Shown here in pieces: positions 45,835 to 55,288 of a stretch of 62,014 bases of DNA (position 1 is the first letter of the stretch; the number at the start of each line of letters is the position of its first letter). The DNA is from Gammaproteobacteria bacterium (GTDB lineage Bacteria; Pseudomonadota; Gammaproteobacteria; Chromatiales; Chromatiaceae), in assembly GCA_009928645.1 (NCBI GenBank), contig SACH01000008.1:1-62014 (forward strand). Reading direction: 5' to 3'. The notes below the pieces were generated by a model. It saw nothing but the letters and a program-made list of their open reading frames with translations. It did no database searches and had not been told where the DNA came from. Both the position numbers and the translations under genes were made by a program.

Positions 45835-47268
45835 TCAGCCCGCGAGTTTCGCCTTCAGCAGGGCATTGACCTGTTCGGGATTGGCCTGGCCCTTGCTCGC
45901 TCGCATCACCTGGCCGACGAAGAAGCCGAACAGCTTGTCCTTGCCGGCGCGGTACTGCTCAACCTGGCCGGGGTTGGCGGCGATGATGTCGTCGATGAGG
46001 GCCTCGATGGCGCTGGTGTCGGTGATCTGCCGCAGGCCCTTGGCGGCGATGATGGCGTCGGCGCCGCCCTCGCCCCGCCACATGGCCTCGAAGACCTGCT
46101 TGGCGAGCTTGCCGGACAGGGTCTGGTCCTGGATGCGGGCGAGTAGGCCCGCGAGCCCGGGGGCGCTGATGGGCGAGTCGCCGATCTCCAGGCCGTCCTT
46201 GTTCAGCACCGCGGACAGGTCGCCCCCAATCCAGTTGGCGGCCAGCTTGGCGTCACCGCAGGCGGCGGCGACCTGTTCAAAGTAGGTGGCCAGGGCGCGG
46301 CTGGCGGTGAGCAGGTTGGCGTCGTAGTCGGACAGGCCATGGTCCCGGCGGAAGCGCTCGCGCATGGCGTCGGGCAATTCCGGCAGGTCCGCGGTGGCGG
46401 CGGCCAGGAAATCGGCGTCGATCACCAGGGGCAGCAAGTCCGGGTCGGGGAAGTAGCGGTAATCGTTGGCCTCTTCCTTGGAGCGCATGGACCGGGTCTC
46501 GTCCCGCTCGGCGTCGTAGAGGCGGGTCTCCTGGACCACCTGGCCGCCACCCTCGATGACGTCGATCTGGCGCTCGATCTCGAAACGCAGGGCGCGCTCC
46601 AGAAAGCGGAAGGAGTTGATGTTCTTGATCTCGGCGCGGGTGCCGAACTTTTCCTGGCCCTGGGGGCGGATGGAGATATTGGCGTCCATGCGGAAGGATC
46701 CCTCCTGCATGTTGCCGTCGCTGATGCCGATCCAACGCACGATCTGGTGGATCTTGCGGGCGTAGGCCACCGCCTCCTCCGGGGAGCGCAGGTCCGGCTC
46801 GGAGACGATCTCCAGCAGGGGGGTGCCGGCGCGGTTGAGGTCGATGCCGGTCAGGCCGTGGAAGTCCTCATGCAGGGACTTGCCGGCGTCCTCCTCCAGG
46901 TGGGCACGGGTGACGCCGATCTCCTTGCGGTAGCCGTCCTCGAGCTGGATGCTCACCTTGCCCCGCCCCACGACCGGCTGCTCGTATTGGCTGATCTGGT
47001 AGCCCTTGGGCAGGTCGGGGTAGAAGTAGTTCTTGCGGGCAAAGACCGAACGCTCGGCGATCTCGGCTTCGATGGCCGTGCCGAAGCGCACCGCCAGTCG
47101 CACCGCCGCCTCGTTGAGGACCGGCAGCACCCCTGGCAGGCCGAGGTCGATGGCGCAGGCCTGGGTGTTGGGTTCGGCGCCGAAGGCGGTGGCGGCACTG
47201 GAGAAAATCTTTGACTGGGTGGCGAGCTGGGTGTGGATTTCCAGCCCGATAACGGTTTCCCATGGCAT
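45835..47268 (-). CDS. gatB: Aspartyl/glutamyl-tRNA(Asn/Gln) amidotransferase subunit B
   Basis: A 477-residue kinase/tRNA-binding subunit of GatCAB, which converts misacylated Glu-tRNAGln or Asp-tRNAAsn. Motifs: [37 protein letters not shown]-like, [32 protein letters not shown] and a YqeY-like C-terminal tail. In most relatives gatC and gatA lie directly upstream; here that side holds a toxin-antitoxin pair on the other strand, and neither gatA nor gatC is in the window. Confidence 0.96.
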   Translation of the reverse strand: MPWETVIGLEIHTQLATQSKIFSSAATAFGAEPNTQACAIDLGLPGVLPVLNEAAVRLAVRFGTAIEAEIAERSVFARKNYFYPDLPKGYQISQYEQPVVGRGKVSIQLEDGYRKEIGVTRAHLEEDAGKSLHEDFHGLTGIDLNRAGTPLLEIVSEPDLRSPEEAVAYARKIHQIVRWIGISDGNMQEGSFRMDANISIRPQGQEKFGTRAEIKNINSFRFLERALRFEIERQIDVIEGGGQVVQETRLYDAERDETRSMRSKEEANDYRYFPDPDLLPLVIDADFLAAATADLPELPDAMRERFRRDHGLSDYDANLLTASRALATYFEQVAAACGDAKLAANWIGGDLSAVLNKDGLEIGDSPISAPGLAGLLARIQDQTLSGKLAKQVFEAMWRGEGGADAIIAAKGLRQITDTSAIEALIDDIIAANPGQVEQYRAGKDKLFGFFVGQVMRASKGQANPEQVNALLKAKLAG

Positions 47269-47567
47269 GGTGGCGTTGACCTCGTCTGCGGATTAGGGGG
47301 ATTGTGGGCCGGCCGGGGCTCGTGGGCAAGCCGTGAAGCTGCTGGTTTGTATTGGCGCAATCCCCCGTCGCGAGTCTCGCGCGGCATGGCGCCGGAACCA
47401 TTCTTCACTTCCTCCGGACCTCACCATGGGCGCTACCGCCCTGGGCGCGTCCCCCTTTCCCTACCATCGCCGCAGCCATCAACTGTACATTAAACAAATC
47501 AAGCGGGTGGAGGCGACGAATCAAGTAGAGTAAAGTAATACCTTGAGATACTTAAACGGAAGCTGTC

Positions 47568-47858
47568 ATGACTGCCACTACCATTCGCCCGGTTGCGATC
47601 AAGATTGACGATGACACTAAGGTCCGCGTCAAGCGCTTGGCCGAGGCCCGCCATCGCACCGCTCACTGGCTCATGCGTGAAGCGATCACTCAGTACGTCG
47701 AGCGCGAGGAAAAGCGCGAGGCCTTCCGGCAGGATACCCTCAAGGCGTGGGAAGAGTATCGCACCACTGGGCTGCATGTGACCGCCGTCGAAGCCGATGC
47801 GTGGTTGGACCAGCTCGAACAGGGCAAGGACATCGAGCCGCCTGAATGCCACGTCTGA
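47568..47858 (+). CDS. Ribbon-helix-helix antitoxin of a type II toxin-antitoxin pair
   Basis: A 96-residue protein with an N-terminal CopG/RHH fold (VAIKIDDDTKVRVKRLAEARHRTAHWLMREAITQYVEREEK split: residues 8-45) and a charged C-terminal tail able to wrap a toxin. It overlaps the following RelE/ParE gene by 13 bases, typical of such operons. Its promoter region (47500-47567) is A+T-richer and has an AGTA-N11-TACT inverted repeat that could be bound by the complex. Compare CopG/ParD families. Confidence 0.88.
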   Translation: MTATTIRPVAIKIDDDTKVRVKRLAEARHRTAHWLMREAITQYVEREEKREAFRQDTLKAWEEYRTTGLHVTAVEADAWLDQLEQGKDIEPPECHV

Positions 47859-48139
47859 TCTGGTCTCAACCGGCGCTGCTTGATGTGTGGCGCCTCTATC
47901 GCTTCCTGGCCATCAAGAACATGGACGTGGCCAATCGCGCCGTCAACACCGTGCGCCAAGGGGTCAGAGTGCTTGGAAATCATCCCGGTATTGGCCGACC
48001 TATTGAGGACCTGCCCGACGAGTTCCGGGAGTGGCTGATCGACTTCGGCGACAGCGGCTATGTGACGCGCTACCGCATCGACGCGGATGCGGTCACGATT
48101 CTCGCCGTGCGCCACCAGAAGGAAGTGGGGTTTCGATGA
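47846..48139 (+). CDS. RelE/ParE-family toxin
   Basis: A 97-residue toxin with the ParE/RelE fold pieces LIWSQPALLDVWRLYRFLA, VRVLGNHPGIGRPIEDLPDEFREWLIDFGDSGYVTRYRI (split) and a C-terminal VTILAVRHQKEVGF. Members either inhibit gyrase (ParE) or cleave mRNA on the ribosome (RelE); the sequence alone does not decide. Partner antitoxin gene overlaps upstream. Confidence 0.88.
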   Translation: MPRLIWSQPALLDVWRLYRFLAIKNMDVANRAVNTVRQGVRVLGNHPGIGRPIEDLPDEFREWLIDFGDSGYVTRYRIDADAVTILAVRHQKEVGFR

Positions 48140-48214
48140 GCGGCAAATGACAAGAAACCACTTTCAATATAACTTTCTGTAACAGGTTATTGCCGTGCGC
48201 GGTCGGAGGGCATC

Positions 48215-48778
48215 ATGGGCCAGGCCATGAGGAAGGTTATGTATGGCGAGCTGGAGTATTTGGAAAGCGAGATCCAGGCCGCCTGTAAGCGGGAATTCGT
48301 TGCCGGGGAGGTCTATGCCATGGCCGGGGGGACGGCGCGGCATAACCGCATTTCCCTCAATGTCGCCACCCGACTGGATGCCGCCACCCGTGGCACCCCC
48401 TGCGAGGTCTTCATGGCGGACATGAAGGTCAGGGTCGAGGCCCACCGGGCCTTCTATTATCCGGATGTCCTGCTGGCCTGCGACCCTGGCGACGACCAAC
48501 CCCTTTACCGCAGCCGTCCCTGCCTCCTCGTCGAGGTCCTCTCGCCCTCCACCGCTGGCATCGATGAGCGGGAGAAGTGGCACCATTACCGGGATATCCC
48601 GACCCTGCGCCATTACCTGCTCATCGACTCCGAGTCGCGCCAGGTCCGCCTGCGCACCCGGGCGGGGGCTGACTGGCTGGAGCAGACCCTGGCCGAAGGC
48701 GAGCGGATGATGCTGTCCTGCGGCCCGGTGCGGCTGGAACTGGGGCTCGAAGAGATTTACGACCGCAGCGGTTTATAG
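48215..48778 (+). CDS. Uma2-family (DUF820) putative restriction-endonuclease-like protein
   Basis: A 187-residue PD-(D/E)XK-like protein. Family segments: EFVAGEVYAMAGGTARHNRISLNVATRL, VFMADMKVRV, FYYPDVLLACDPGD and CLLVEVLSPSTAGIDEREKWHHYRDI, with Asp of YYPD and Glu-x-x in LVEVLS as the likely metal site. The biological role of Uma2 proteins is unclear; they are abundant in cyanobacteria and purple sulfur bacteria. It follows the toxin-antitoxin pair by 75 bases and may be part of the same mobile insertion. Confidence 0.85.
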   Translation: MGQAMRKVMYGELEYLESEIQAACKREFVAGEVYAMAGGTARHNRISLNVATRLDAATRGTPCEVFMADMKVRVEAHRAFYYPDVLLACDPGDDQPLYRSRPCLLVEVLSPSTAGIDEREKWHHYRDIPTLRHYLLIDSESRQVRLRTRAGADWLEQTLAEGERMMLSCGPVRLELGLEEIYDRSGL

Positions 48779-48827
48779 GCCGCTGCCGGGGTTGCCGTTC
48801 CCCGGCATGCTGGGGATCGGCCTGGCT

Positions 48828-51800
48828 TCACCTGGGTGCTTGTCCACCCGGGGGATCGCCGATCCAGGAGGCGAGCTTGGCCGCGATCAGGTCCAGGTCG
48901 ATGGGCTTGGTCAGGATGTCGTCAACTCCCGCCGCCAGGGCCGCCTGCCGCTGTTCGGGAAGCACGCCGGCGGTCAGGGCGATGATCGGCAGGGAGACCA
49001 GACCCAGTTCCTCGCGGATTTTGCGGGTGGCGGTAAAGCCGTCCATGACCGGCATTTGCAGGTCCATCAGCACCAGATCGCAGCCCGTGGGGTGCGCCCG
49101 CAGAAAGTCGAGGGCCTCGGCGCCGTCCTGGGCCTGAATCACCCGCGCCCCTTCAAAGTTGAGGGCCTGGGTCATGACGTCGCGATGCTCGGCGCAGTCG
49201 TCGGTGACGAGGAAGCGCAGGCCCGTCAGGTGGGGTCTGGCCCCCATGCCGAGGGGCGAGCCGCGGCTGAAGGCGGTCGCGGTGGTTTCCGGACGTTCGA
49301 GGGGGAGGTCGAACCAGAAGGTACTCCCTTTGCCAAGTTCGCTGGTGGCCCCGATGCGCCCCCCCATCAGTTCCACCAGGCGCTTACAGATGGCCAGCCC
49401 CAAACCCGAACCACTGAAACGCCGGGTATTGCCCACCTCGCCCTGGGTGAAAGGCGTGAAGAGGTCGTCAAGGGTCTCAGGGGCGATGCCAATGCCGGTA
49501 TCCTGGACCACGAAGCGCAGGCGCATCTCCCTTGGGGTGGCCGCCAGGACTTGGCATCGGACCCAGATCATGCCCTGCGCGGAGAACTTGATGGCATTCC
49601 CGATCAGATTGGTCAGGACCTGTTCCAGCCGCAAGTCATCCCCATGCACTATACCCAGAGGAGTGACGGGTGTTTCAATGTGCAGATCAAGTCCTTCAGC
49701 CTGCGCCAGGCTGGTAAAGAGATCTCCGAGTTTGCTGAGGAGCTTCTCTAGATTGAACGGGTGGGATTCGATGCGCAAATGGCCAGATTCGATCTTGGCG
49801 AGATCCAGAATATCATTGACGATTCCCATGAGGGATTGCCCCGCCTCCTGGACGCGACCCAGCATGTCACGCTGGTGGTGACTCAGGGGTTCGCGGTTGA
49901 TCATCTGGGCCAGGCCGAGTATGGAATAGAGCGGGGTACGGATCTCATGGCTCATGCGCGCCAGGAATTCAGTCTTGGCCGCGTTGGCTTGCTCAGCGAG
50001 GATGCGCGCCTGGCTCATTTCGGCCTCGCTGCGCTTCTGGTGACTGATGTCCCTTGATATACCGAGAATTTCAAAAAAGGTGCCATCTCTTCTCGTCAGG
50101 GTACTTGCCACCACCTCGGTCCAGACAGTCGAGCCATCCTTGTGCCACTGTTCAAGTTCCATCCGCATACTGTCAGGTGGCGTCCCTTCCTTTAACTTTT
50201 TAATAAAAAAGGAATAATGCCCTGAAGCCAGGGCGAGGGAAGGGGGGGTGAAGATCTCTTCCCAGGACTGCGTCAGGACCTCAGCCGGGCTGTAGCCACG
50301 GAGTTTCTCCACGGACGGACTGACATAAGTGAACTTGCCGGTCAGATCCATCGTCCAGATGACATCCGAGGCATTCTCGGCAATCAGGCGATGCCGCTCC
50401 TCGCTGAGGCGTAAGCGTTCTTCCGTCTCCTTGCGCCAGCTGATGTCCTCGTGGGTACCCGAGATCCGCAATGGCCGTCCCTGGTCATCGCGAGTGACCA
50501 CCCGGCCGCGGTTCAGGATCCAGCGGTAGGCGCCATCCGCGGCGCGCAGGCGAAACTCGGCCTCATGGCGTTGGCTGAGTCCATCCAGATGCTCGTGAAG
50601 CGAGCGGCAAACCGGAACCAGGTCATCGGCGTGCATCAAGCGGCGACAGGTCTCCTCGGTACCCTCATCGATGTCGGCCAGCCGGTAGCCGAGCATTTCT
50701 GCCCAATACTCGTTGCGTTTGATCCGGCCCGAGACCAGGTCCCAGTCCCAGGTACCTAGCCGGCTGCCTTCCAGGACGAACTTGAGACTTTGCTCGCTCT
50801 CCCGCAAGGCCGTGACCGCATCCTCCAATTCCTGGGTGCGTAACATGACACGATGTTCCAGGTCGGCGTTGAGGTCGCGAAAGCGTTGTTCACTGGCCCG
50901 GAGTCGATCCTCCGCCTCCCGCTTCTGGGTAATATCGCGTGCCACAACGACCGCGCCGATGATCAGGCCCTGGTCGTCAAGGACGGGTGCGTAACTGTAA
51001 CTGCCAATCCATGCCTCGCCGGTATCCCTGCGCCGCAGGTGGTATTCCTCACTGGTGGCCCGGTGGCCCTGGAGTCCCTTGGAAACAGGCCATTGCTCGA
51101 CGGACAGGGGTGTACCGTCCGGCGCGAAGACTTCAACCAGGGCGGGATAATCCCGCAGGGATCGGCTCATTGCCGATGGGCTGGGAAATCGGAGGATGCG
51201 GGCCGCGGCCTCGTTACAGAATGTGAAGTTTCCCCGGGTATCCGCAATGAAGAGGGCGTCGTTCACGCTGGCGAGGGTTGCCTCGAGATTGCCCTTGATG
51301 ACCAGTAATTCCTGCTCGGTCCGGCGGTGCCTGGCGATCTCCGCTTCCAGGGCGGCAGTGCGCTCCCTGACGCGCCGCTCCAGGCTGGCGTTGAGCGCCT
51401 GAATTTGGCCTTCAGCCTGTTTTTGTTCGGTGATGTCCTCGATCAGCGTGAGATTCTGAGTGGGCTCATCTCCTTCGGCCGTCATTCTGGAACTGGTCAT
51501 CCTGACCCAGACGGTCGTGCCATCAGGGCGCAGATAACGTTTATCCGCTTTATAAACGTCAATCTTGCCGGCATTTAGCTGGGCGGCACCCAGCAGGTTG
51601 GCCGTGAGATCCGCGGGGTGGGTGATGCCCATCCAGTCGCGCCCCTCCAACTCGGCGATGGAGCGGCCCACGATGTTGGCAAAGCAGGGGTTGGCCCTGA
51701 GGATAAGCCCCGTGGCGGGATTGACCAGGAGAATACCGATTGGGGCCTGATCGAACAGGACGCGAAATCTGGTCTCCCTCCGGCGATCAGGCGGGTGATC

Positions 51801-51986
51801 AAGCGGGCGATCAAGCGGGCGATCAAGCGGGCGATCAAGCTTGAGATCGGGGTGGGGATCGGGGCCGTGATCGGGTGAGGGCGCGCCCGGGGGATGAGGC
51901 GCTTCAGGGCTTGAGGGTGGCGGGGAGGCGGTCATGGGGTGGCGGGTGGTGGTCCAAGGACGGGCGTCGCGGGAAATAATGGCCAA
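48828..51986 (-). CDS. Multi-PAS hybrid sensor histidine kinase with receiver domain
   Basis: A 1052-residue soluble sensor with no clear membrane segment. Order: Pro/Asp-rich N terminus with a four-copy RPLD-type repeat (about 50-65), PAS (about 70-185), coiled coil, PAS (235-355), PAS with PAC (400-520), PAS (530-655), HisKA with phospho-His680 in MSHEIRTPLYSILG, HATPase (about 740-900; NAIKFSAQG, DTGIGIAPE, SGSGLGLAIC), and a receiver with Asp975 in LMDLQMPVMDG. Signal is likely cytoplasmic, possibly redox or small molecule; no haem or flavin motif was identified. The start could also be the ATG at 51935. Divergent from ybgC-tol. Confidence 0.92.
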   Translation of the reverse strand: MAIISRDARPWTTTRHPMTASPPPSSPEAPHPPGAPSPDHGPDPHPDLKLDRPLDRPLDRPLDHPPDRRRETRFRVLFDQAPIGILLVNPATGLILRANPCFANIVGRSIAELEGRDWMGITHPADLTANLLGAAQLNAGKIDVYKADKRYLRPDGTTVWVRMTSSRMTAEGDEPTQNLTLIEDITEQKQAEGQIQALNASLERRVRERTAALEAEIARHRRTEQELLVIKGNLEATLASVNDALFIADTRGNFTFCNEAAARILRFPSPSAMSRSLRDYPALVEVFAPDGTPLSVEQWPVSKGLQGHRATSEEYHLRRRDTGEAWIGSYSYAPVLDDQGLIIGAVVVARDITQKREAEDRLRASEQRFRDLNADLEHRVMLRTQELEDAVTALRESEQSLKFVLEGSRLGTWDWDLVSGRIKRNEYWAEMLGYRLADIDEGTEETCRRLMHADDLVPVCRSLHEHLDGLSQRHEAEFRLRAADGAYRWILNRGRVVTRDDQGRPLRISGTHEDISWRKETEERLRLSEERHRLIAENASDVIWTMDLTGKFTYVSPSVEKLRGYSPAEVLTQSWEEIFTPPSLALASGHYSFFIKKLKEGTPPDSMRMELEQWHKDGSTVWTEVVASTLTRRDGTFFEILGISRDISHQKRSEAEMSQARILAEQANAAKTEFLARMSHEIRTPLYSILGLAQMINREPLSHHQRDMLGRVQEAGQSLMGIVNDILDLAKIESGHLRIESHPFNLEKLLSKLGDLFTSLAQAEGLDLHIETPVTPLGIVHGDDLRLEQVLTNLIGNAIKFSAQGMIWVRCQVLAATPREMRLRFVVQDTGIGIAPETLDDLFTPFTQGEVGNTRRFSGSGLGLAICKRLVELMGGRIGATSELGKGSTFWFDLPLERPETTATAFSRGSPLGMGARPHLTGLRFLVTDDCAEHRDVMTQALNFEGARVIQAQDGAEALDFLRAHPTGCDLVLMDLQMPVMDGFTATRKIREELGLVSLPIIALTAGVLPEQRQAALAAGVDDILTKPIDLDLIAAKLASWIGDPPGGQAPR
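51791..51838. repeat. 12-base tandem repeat, four copies, in the hybrid kinase gene
   Basis: Four head-to-tail copies of GCGGG(C/T)GATCAA, a multiple of three, encode the repeated residues LDRP on the minus strand. Copy number could vary by slippage without a frameshift. Confidence 0.85.
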
Positions 51987-52028
51987 GATTACCAGCCTGG
52001 GGGCGGGATCGTCCTCCCTGGCCAGCGT

Positions 52029-52514
52029 ATGAGGGTTTTTGCTAAGATAAGACTCCCGCCAATTTTCCTCGGTTTCTTTAAATCCTTGTCAAATAAAGAG
52101 CATCGCCAACGGTTCCTGCTCAGGGTGCGCGTCTACTACGAGGATACTGACGCCCTGGGTGTCGCCTACCATGCCACTTACCTCAAGTTCATGGAGCGTG
52201 CCCGCACCGAGTGGTTGCGCAGTCTGGGTTACGAACAACATAGCCTGCGCGACCACCATGGCCTGGGGTTCACCGTCCATTCTCTCAGCCTGGACTTCCT
52301 CAAGGCTGCCCGACTGGATGACCTGCTGGAAGTGAGCGTGGCCCTTACCCGTCGAGGGGGCGCCAGTCTGAACTTCGAGCAGGCAGTGCGGCGCGTCAGC
52401 GATGGCGCCCTCTGTTGCCGTGGCTTGGTCAAGGTTGCCTGCGTGGCGGCAGACACGCTTAAGCCCAGCCCCCTGCCCCAGCAATTGCTGGCGGAGATCG
52501 CCGATGTACGCTGA
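52029..52514 (+). CDS. ybgC: Tol-Pal associated acyl-CoA thioesterase YbgC
   Basis: A hot-dog-fold thioesterase (RVRVYYEDTDALGVAYHATYLKFMERARTEWLR split: residues 32-64) with the catalytic Asp in YYEDTDALG. The ATG at 52029 gives 161 residues, about 25 longer than usual; a TTG at 52086-52088 would give the normal length, but neither has a strong ribosome-binding site. It overlaps tolQ by 11 bases and heads the tol-pal operon. Confidence 0.9.
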   Translation: MRVFAKIRLPPIFLGFFKSLSNKEHRQRFLLRVRVYYEDTDALGVAYHATYLKFMERARTEWLRSLGYEQHSLRDHHGLGFTVHSLSLDFLKAARLDDLLEVSVALTRRGGASLNFEQAVRRVSDGALCCRGLVKVACVAADTLKPSPLPQQLLAEIADVR

Positions 52515-53178
52515 GCTTTCCCTCCTGGACCTGGTCCTCCATGCCAGTTTCGTCGTGCAACTGGTGCTGGCGGTGCTAGTGCTGGCCTCGGTCCTGTCCT
52601 GGACCCTGATCTTCGAGCGCTCCCGGGTCCTGCGCAAGGCGACGCGGGCAGCGGATGACTTCGAGCGACGCTTCTGGTCTGGCGGCGACCTCAGCGCCCT
52701 CTACCGCGACCTGGGCCAGAACCCGAAGACGCTCACCGGCCTGGCCGCCATCTTCCGTTCCGGTTTTAAAGAGTTCGTCCGCCTGCGCAAGGGCGAGGAC
52801 CTGGACCCTATGGCCGTCATCCAGGGCGCCGAGCGCTCCATGCGCGTCGCCCTGAGCCGGGAGATGGACCGGCTGGAGGCCAACCTCTCCTTCCTCGCCA
52901 CCGTTGGTTCCACCAGCCCCTACATCGGTCTTTTCGGTACCGTCTGGGGCATCATGCACTCCTTCCACGCCCTGGGTAACGTCAAGCAGGCGACCCTGGC
53001 GCTGGTGGCACCCGGCATCTCCGAGGCCCTGGTGGCGACCGCTATCGGTCTCTTCGCCGCCATCCCGGCGGTCATCGCCTACAACCGCTTCGCCGACCGG
53101 ACGGAGCGGCTCAACAACCGCTACGAGGAATTTATGGAGGAATTCTCGACCCTGCTCCAACGCCAGGGCCGGGGCTGA
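52504..53178 (+). CDS. tolQ: Tol-Pal system proton channel subunit TolQ
   Basis: A 224-residue ExbB/TolQ-family membrane protein with three helices (about 10-33, 130-155, 165-190). Conserved parts are FLATVGSTSPYIGLFGTVWGIMHSF and ISEALVATAIGLFAAIPAVIAYN. It forms the proton-driven motor with TolR that energises TolA during cell constriction. The ATG at 52504 matches family length; the frame is open further upstream. Confidence 0.95.
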   Translation: MYAELSLLDLVLHASFVVQLVLAVLVLASVLSWTLIFERSRVLRKATRAADDFERRFWSGGDLSALYRDLGQNPKTLTGLAAIFRSGFKEFVRLRKGEDLDPMAVIQGAERSMRVALSREMDRLEANLSFLATVGSTSPYIGLFGTVWGIMHSFHALGNVKQATLALVAPGISEALVATAIGLFAAIPAVIAYNRFADRTERLNNRYEEFMEEFSTLLQRQGRG

Positions 53179-53218
53179 GTCCGGTGGGAATACCGATCGG
53201 TTCAGGGGAGCGCCGCTT

Positions 53219-53653
53219 ATGAGAAAGACCCGCGTCCGTCGTCGCCCCATGGCGGAGATCAACGTCGTGCCCTACATCGACGTCATGCTGGTGTTGCTGG
53301 TGATCTTCATGGTTACGGCCCCCCTCATCACCCAGGGCGTGAACGTCGAACTCCCCCAGGCGGAGGCGGAGGTGATCACTGGCGAGAGCACTGACCCGGT
53401 GATCATCACCGTCGATCAGTTCGGTGACCTGTACCTGGACCTGGGCGAGGAGCGCAACCTGCCGGTGGACGCCGTCACCCTCCAGGGTCGGCTGCGCACC
53501 GTGCTGCGGCATAATCCGCGCGTGCCGATCCTGGTCAAGGGTGACGCCACCGTGGATTATGGCAAGGTGGTGCAGGCCATGGTGCTGGCCCAGGGCGCCG
53601 GGGCGGCGAGCGTGGGGCTGATCACGGTGCCGCCGGAGCGCCCGGCGCCCTGA
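53219..53653 (+). CDS. tolR: Tol-Pal system protein TolR
   Basis: A 144-residue ExbD/TolR protein with one membrane helix carrying the proton-responsive Asp in NVVPYIDVMLVLLVIFMVTAPL, followed by the periplasmic domain (VPILVKGDATVDYGKVVQAM). The start ATG at 53219 follows AGGGGAG. It lies 40 bases after tolQ. Confidence 0.95.
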   Translation: MRKTRVRRRPMAEINVVPYIDVMLVLLVIFMVTAPLITQGVNVELPQAEAEVITGESTDPVIITVDQFGDLYLDLGEERNLPVDAVTLQGRLRTVLRHNPRVPILVKGDATVDYGKVVQAMVLAQGAGAASVGLITVPPERPAP

Positions 53654-53743
53654 CGGGGTGCGGGGCTCGAGCGCCCCGACGCCCAACCACCCCGTCACGA
53701 TCACCCCACGCCATGAACCGCACGAACCTTTTCCAGCCCTGAG

Positions 53744-55231
53744 ATGTGGCAAACGGCCCGCCATAACCCTGGCGCCCTGGTCGCCTCCCTTTCCCTGCAC
53801 CTGGTCCTTGGGGTCCTCGCCCTGACCGGGGCGGCCTGGCTGGATTGGGGACAGGAAGAGGCCATCCGGCCCCAGGTGATTCAGGCTACCATCGTCGATG
53901 TGGCGACCTTGCCAGCGGCCGCGGCAAGCCAGGATCAGGCCCGGCAGGAAGCGCAGCGCCAGGACGCGGAGCGCGAGCAGCGCCTCGCGGCGGAGCGCGC
54001 GAACCGACTCCGGCAGGAAGATCAGGAAACGCAGCGTGCGCGCGAGGAGGAGCAGGTCGCCGAGCGTGAGCGGCAGGCTGCCGCCCAGGTGGAACGTGAG
54101 CGACAGGTGGCCGAGGCCGCCGCCCAGGTCGAGCGTCAGCGCCAGGCGGCCGAGGCCCAGGCCCAGGCCAGGGCGGAAGAGGCCCAGCGTCGACAGGCGG
54201 AAGAGGAGCGCCGGTTGCTGGAGCAGCAGCAACGCGCCGAGCTCGCGGCCCAACGCCAGGCGGAGGAGGCGGCGCGTCAGGCCGAGATGCAGCGTCAGGC
54301 CGAGCGTGAGCGTCAGGCCGAGCGTGAGCGTCAGGCGGAACTGCAACGTCAGGCGGAGGCGGAGGCCCAGCGGCGCTTGGAGCAGCAACGCCTGGCCGAA
54401 GAGGCCGCCCGTCAGGCTGAACTCAGGCGTCAGGCCGAGGAGCAGCGCCTGGCGGAGGAAAGACGTCAGGCTGAACGGCGGCGCCAAGCGGAAGAAGAGG
54501 CTGCTCGTCAGGCCGAGGAGCGCCGTCTGGCGCAGGAAAGGCAGCAGGCCGAAATCCAGCGCCGGGCAGAAGAGGAGGCTGCCCGTCAGGCCGAGCAACG
54601 CCGACTGACAGAGGAGAGGCGGCAGGCCGAACAGCAGCAACGCGCTGCGGAAGAGGCTGCCCGTTTGGCCGAGGAGCAGCGCTTGGTGGAGGAAAGACGC
54701 CAGGCTGAACGGCAGCGGCAAGCGGCGGCAGAGGCCAAGCGCCGGGCCGAGGAACAACGCCTCGCGGAGGAACAACGTCAGGCCGAGCTGAGACGGCTGG
54801 AGGAGGAACGCCGGCAAGTCGCAGCGGAGCGTATCGCGGAAGAACGCCGTCAGGCGGCGGAACTGGCGGCCCAGCAGGCCGAGGAACGAGACCTGGCGGC
54901 GGCCCTGGCCGCCGAAGAAGCGGCGCAGGCCGAGCCGGTAGCGAGTGATATCCAGTTCTACGCCGCGGCCATCGACAGCCGCATTCGCGAAACCTGGTTG
55001 CGCCCCCTGGGAAGTCGGCGCGATCAATCGTGTACCGTTGAGATCCAGCTCCAGTCCAGCGGGGAGGTGGTGGCGGACAGCGTCCGAGTTATCAGGTCCA
55101 GTGGCGACCCGGCCTATGATCGGTCGGTGGTCGCCGCCATTTATCAGGCCTCACCCCTGCCGGTGCCCGCGGGCCGCCTGTTCGAACGCTTCCGCAAGCT
55201 CAGACTAGAATTCAAACCCGGAAGCGGGTAA
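53744..55231 (+). CDS. tolA: Tol-Pal system protein TolA, long coiled-coil domain
   Basis: A 495-residue protein with an N-terminal membrane anchor (about 14-36). A very long Ala/Glu/Gln/Arg coiled coil (about 60-390) is built from RQAEEEAARQAEERR-like repeats, and a globular C-terminal TolA/TonB-like domain follows (ATVEIQ-type region SCTVEIQLQSSGEVVADSVRVIRSSGDPAYDRSVVAAI split; about 400-495). It spans the periplasm between TolQR and TolB/Pal. The coil is longer than in E. coli TolA (421 total), and repeated codons suggest expansion by recombination. Confidence 0.94.
   Translation: MWQTARHNPGALVASLSLHLVLGVLALTGAAWLDWGQEEAIRPQVIQATIVDVATLPAAAASQDQARQEAQRQDAEREQRLAAERANRLRQEDQETQRAREEEQVAERERQAAAQVERERQVAEAAAQVERQRQAAEAQAQARAEEAQRRQAEEERRLLEQQQRAELAAQRQAEEAARQAEMQRQAERERQAERERQAELQRQAEAEAQRRLEQQRLAEEAARQAELRRQAEEQRLAEERRQAERRRQAEEEAARQAEERRLAQERQQAEIQRRAEEEAARQAEQRRLTEERRQAEQQQRAAEEAARLAEEQRLVEERRQAERQRQAAAEAKRRAEEQRLAEEQRQAELRRLEEERRQVAAERIAEERRQAAELAAQQAEERDLAAALAAEEAAQAEPVASDIQFYAAAIDSRIRETWLRPLGSRRDQSCTVEIQLQSSGEVVADSVRVIRSSGDPAYDRSVVAAIYQASPLPVPAGRLFERFRKLRLEFKPGSG
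53930..54860 (+). repeat. Repetitive coiled-coil coding region of tolA
   Basis: Degenerate repeats of about 9-33 bases, such as CGTCAGGCCGA(G/A), AGCGTGAGCGTCAGGCCG and GAGGCTGCCCGTCAGGCCG, fill this stretch. The repeats keep frame and coiled-coil heptad character. Confidence 0.75.
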
Positions 55232-55288
55232 ATCCGGTAGCAGGCTCTCCATCCGGCCGATCCCACCCAGGAAAACACGAGGCCATCC

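Noticed and set aside
51791-51838. CRISPR-like repeat array
   Set aside because: The four units are 12 bases, directly adjacent, have no spacers and lie in a coding region.
53132-55027. Minus-strand open frame (631 codons) opposite tolR-tolA, rich in Leu, Phe and Gly
   Set aside because: It mirrors the repetitive TolA coiled coil; the hydrophobic look is a codon artefact.
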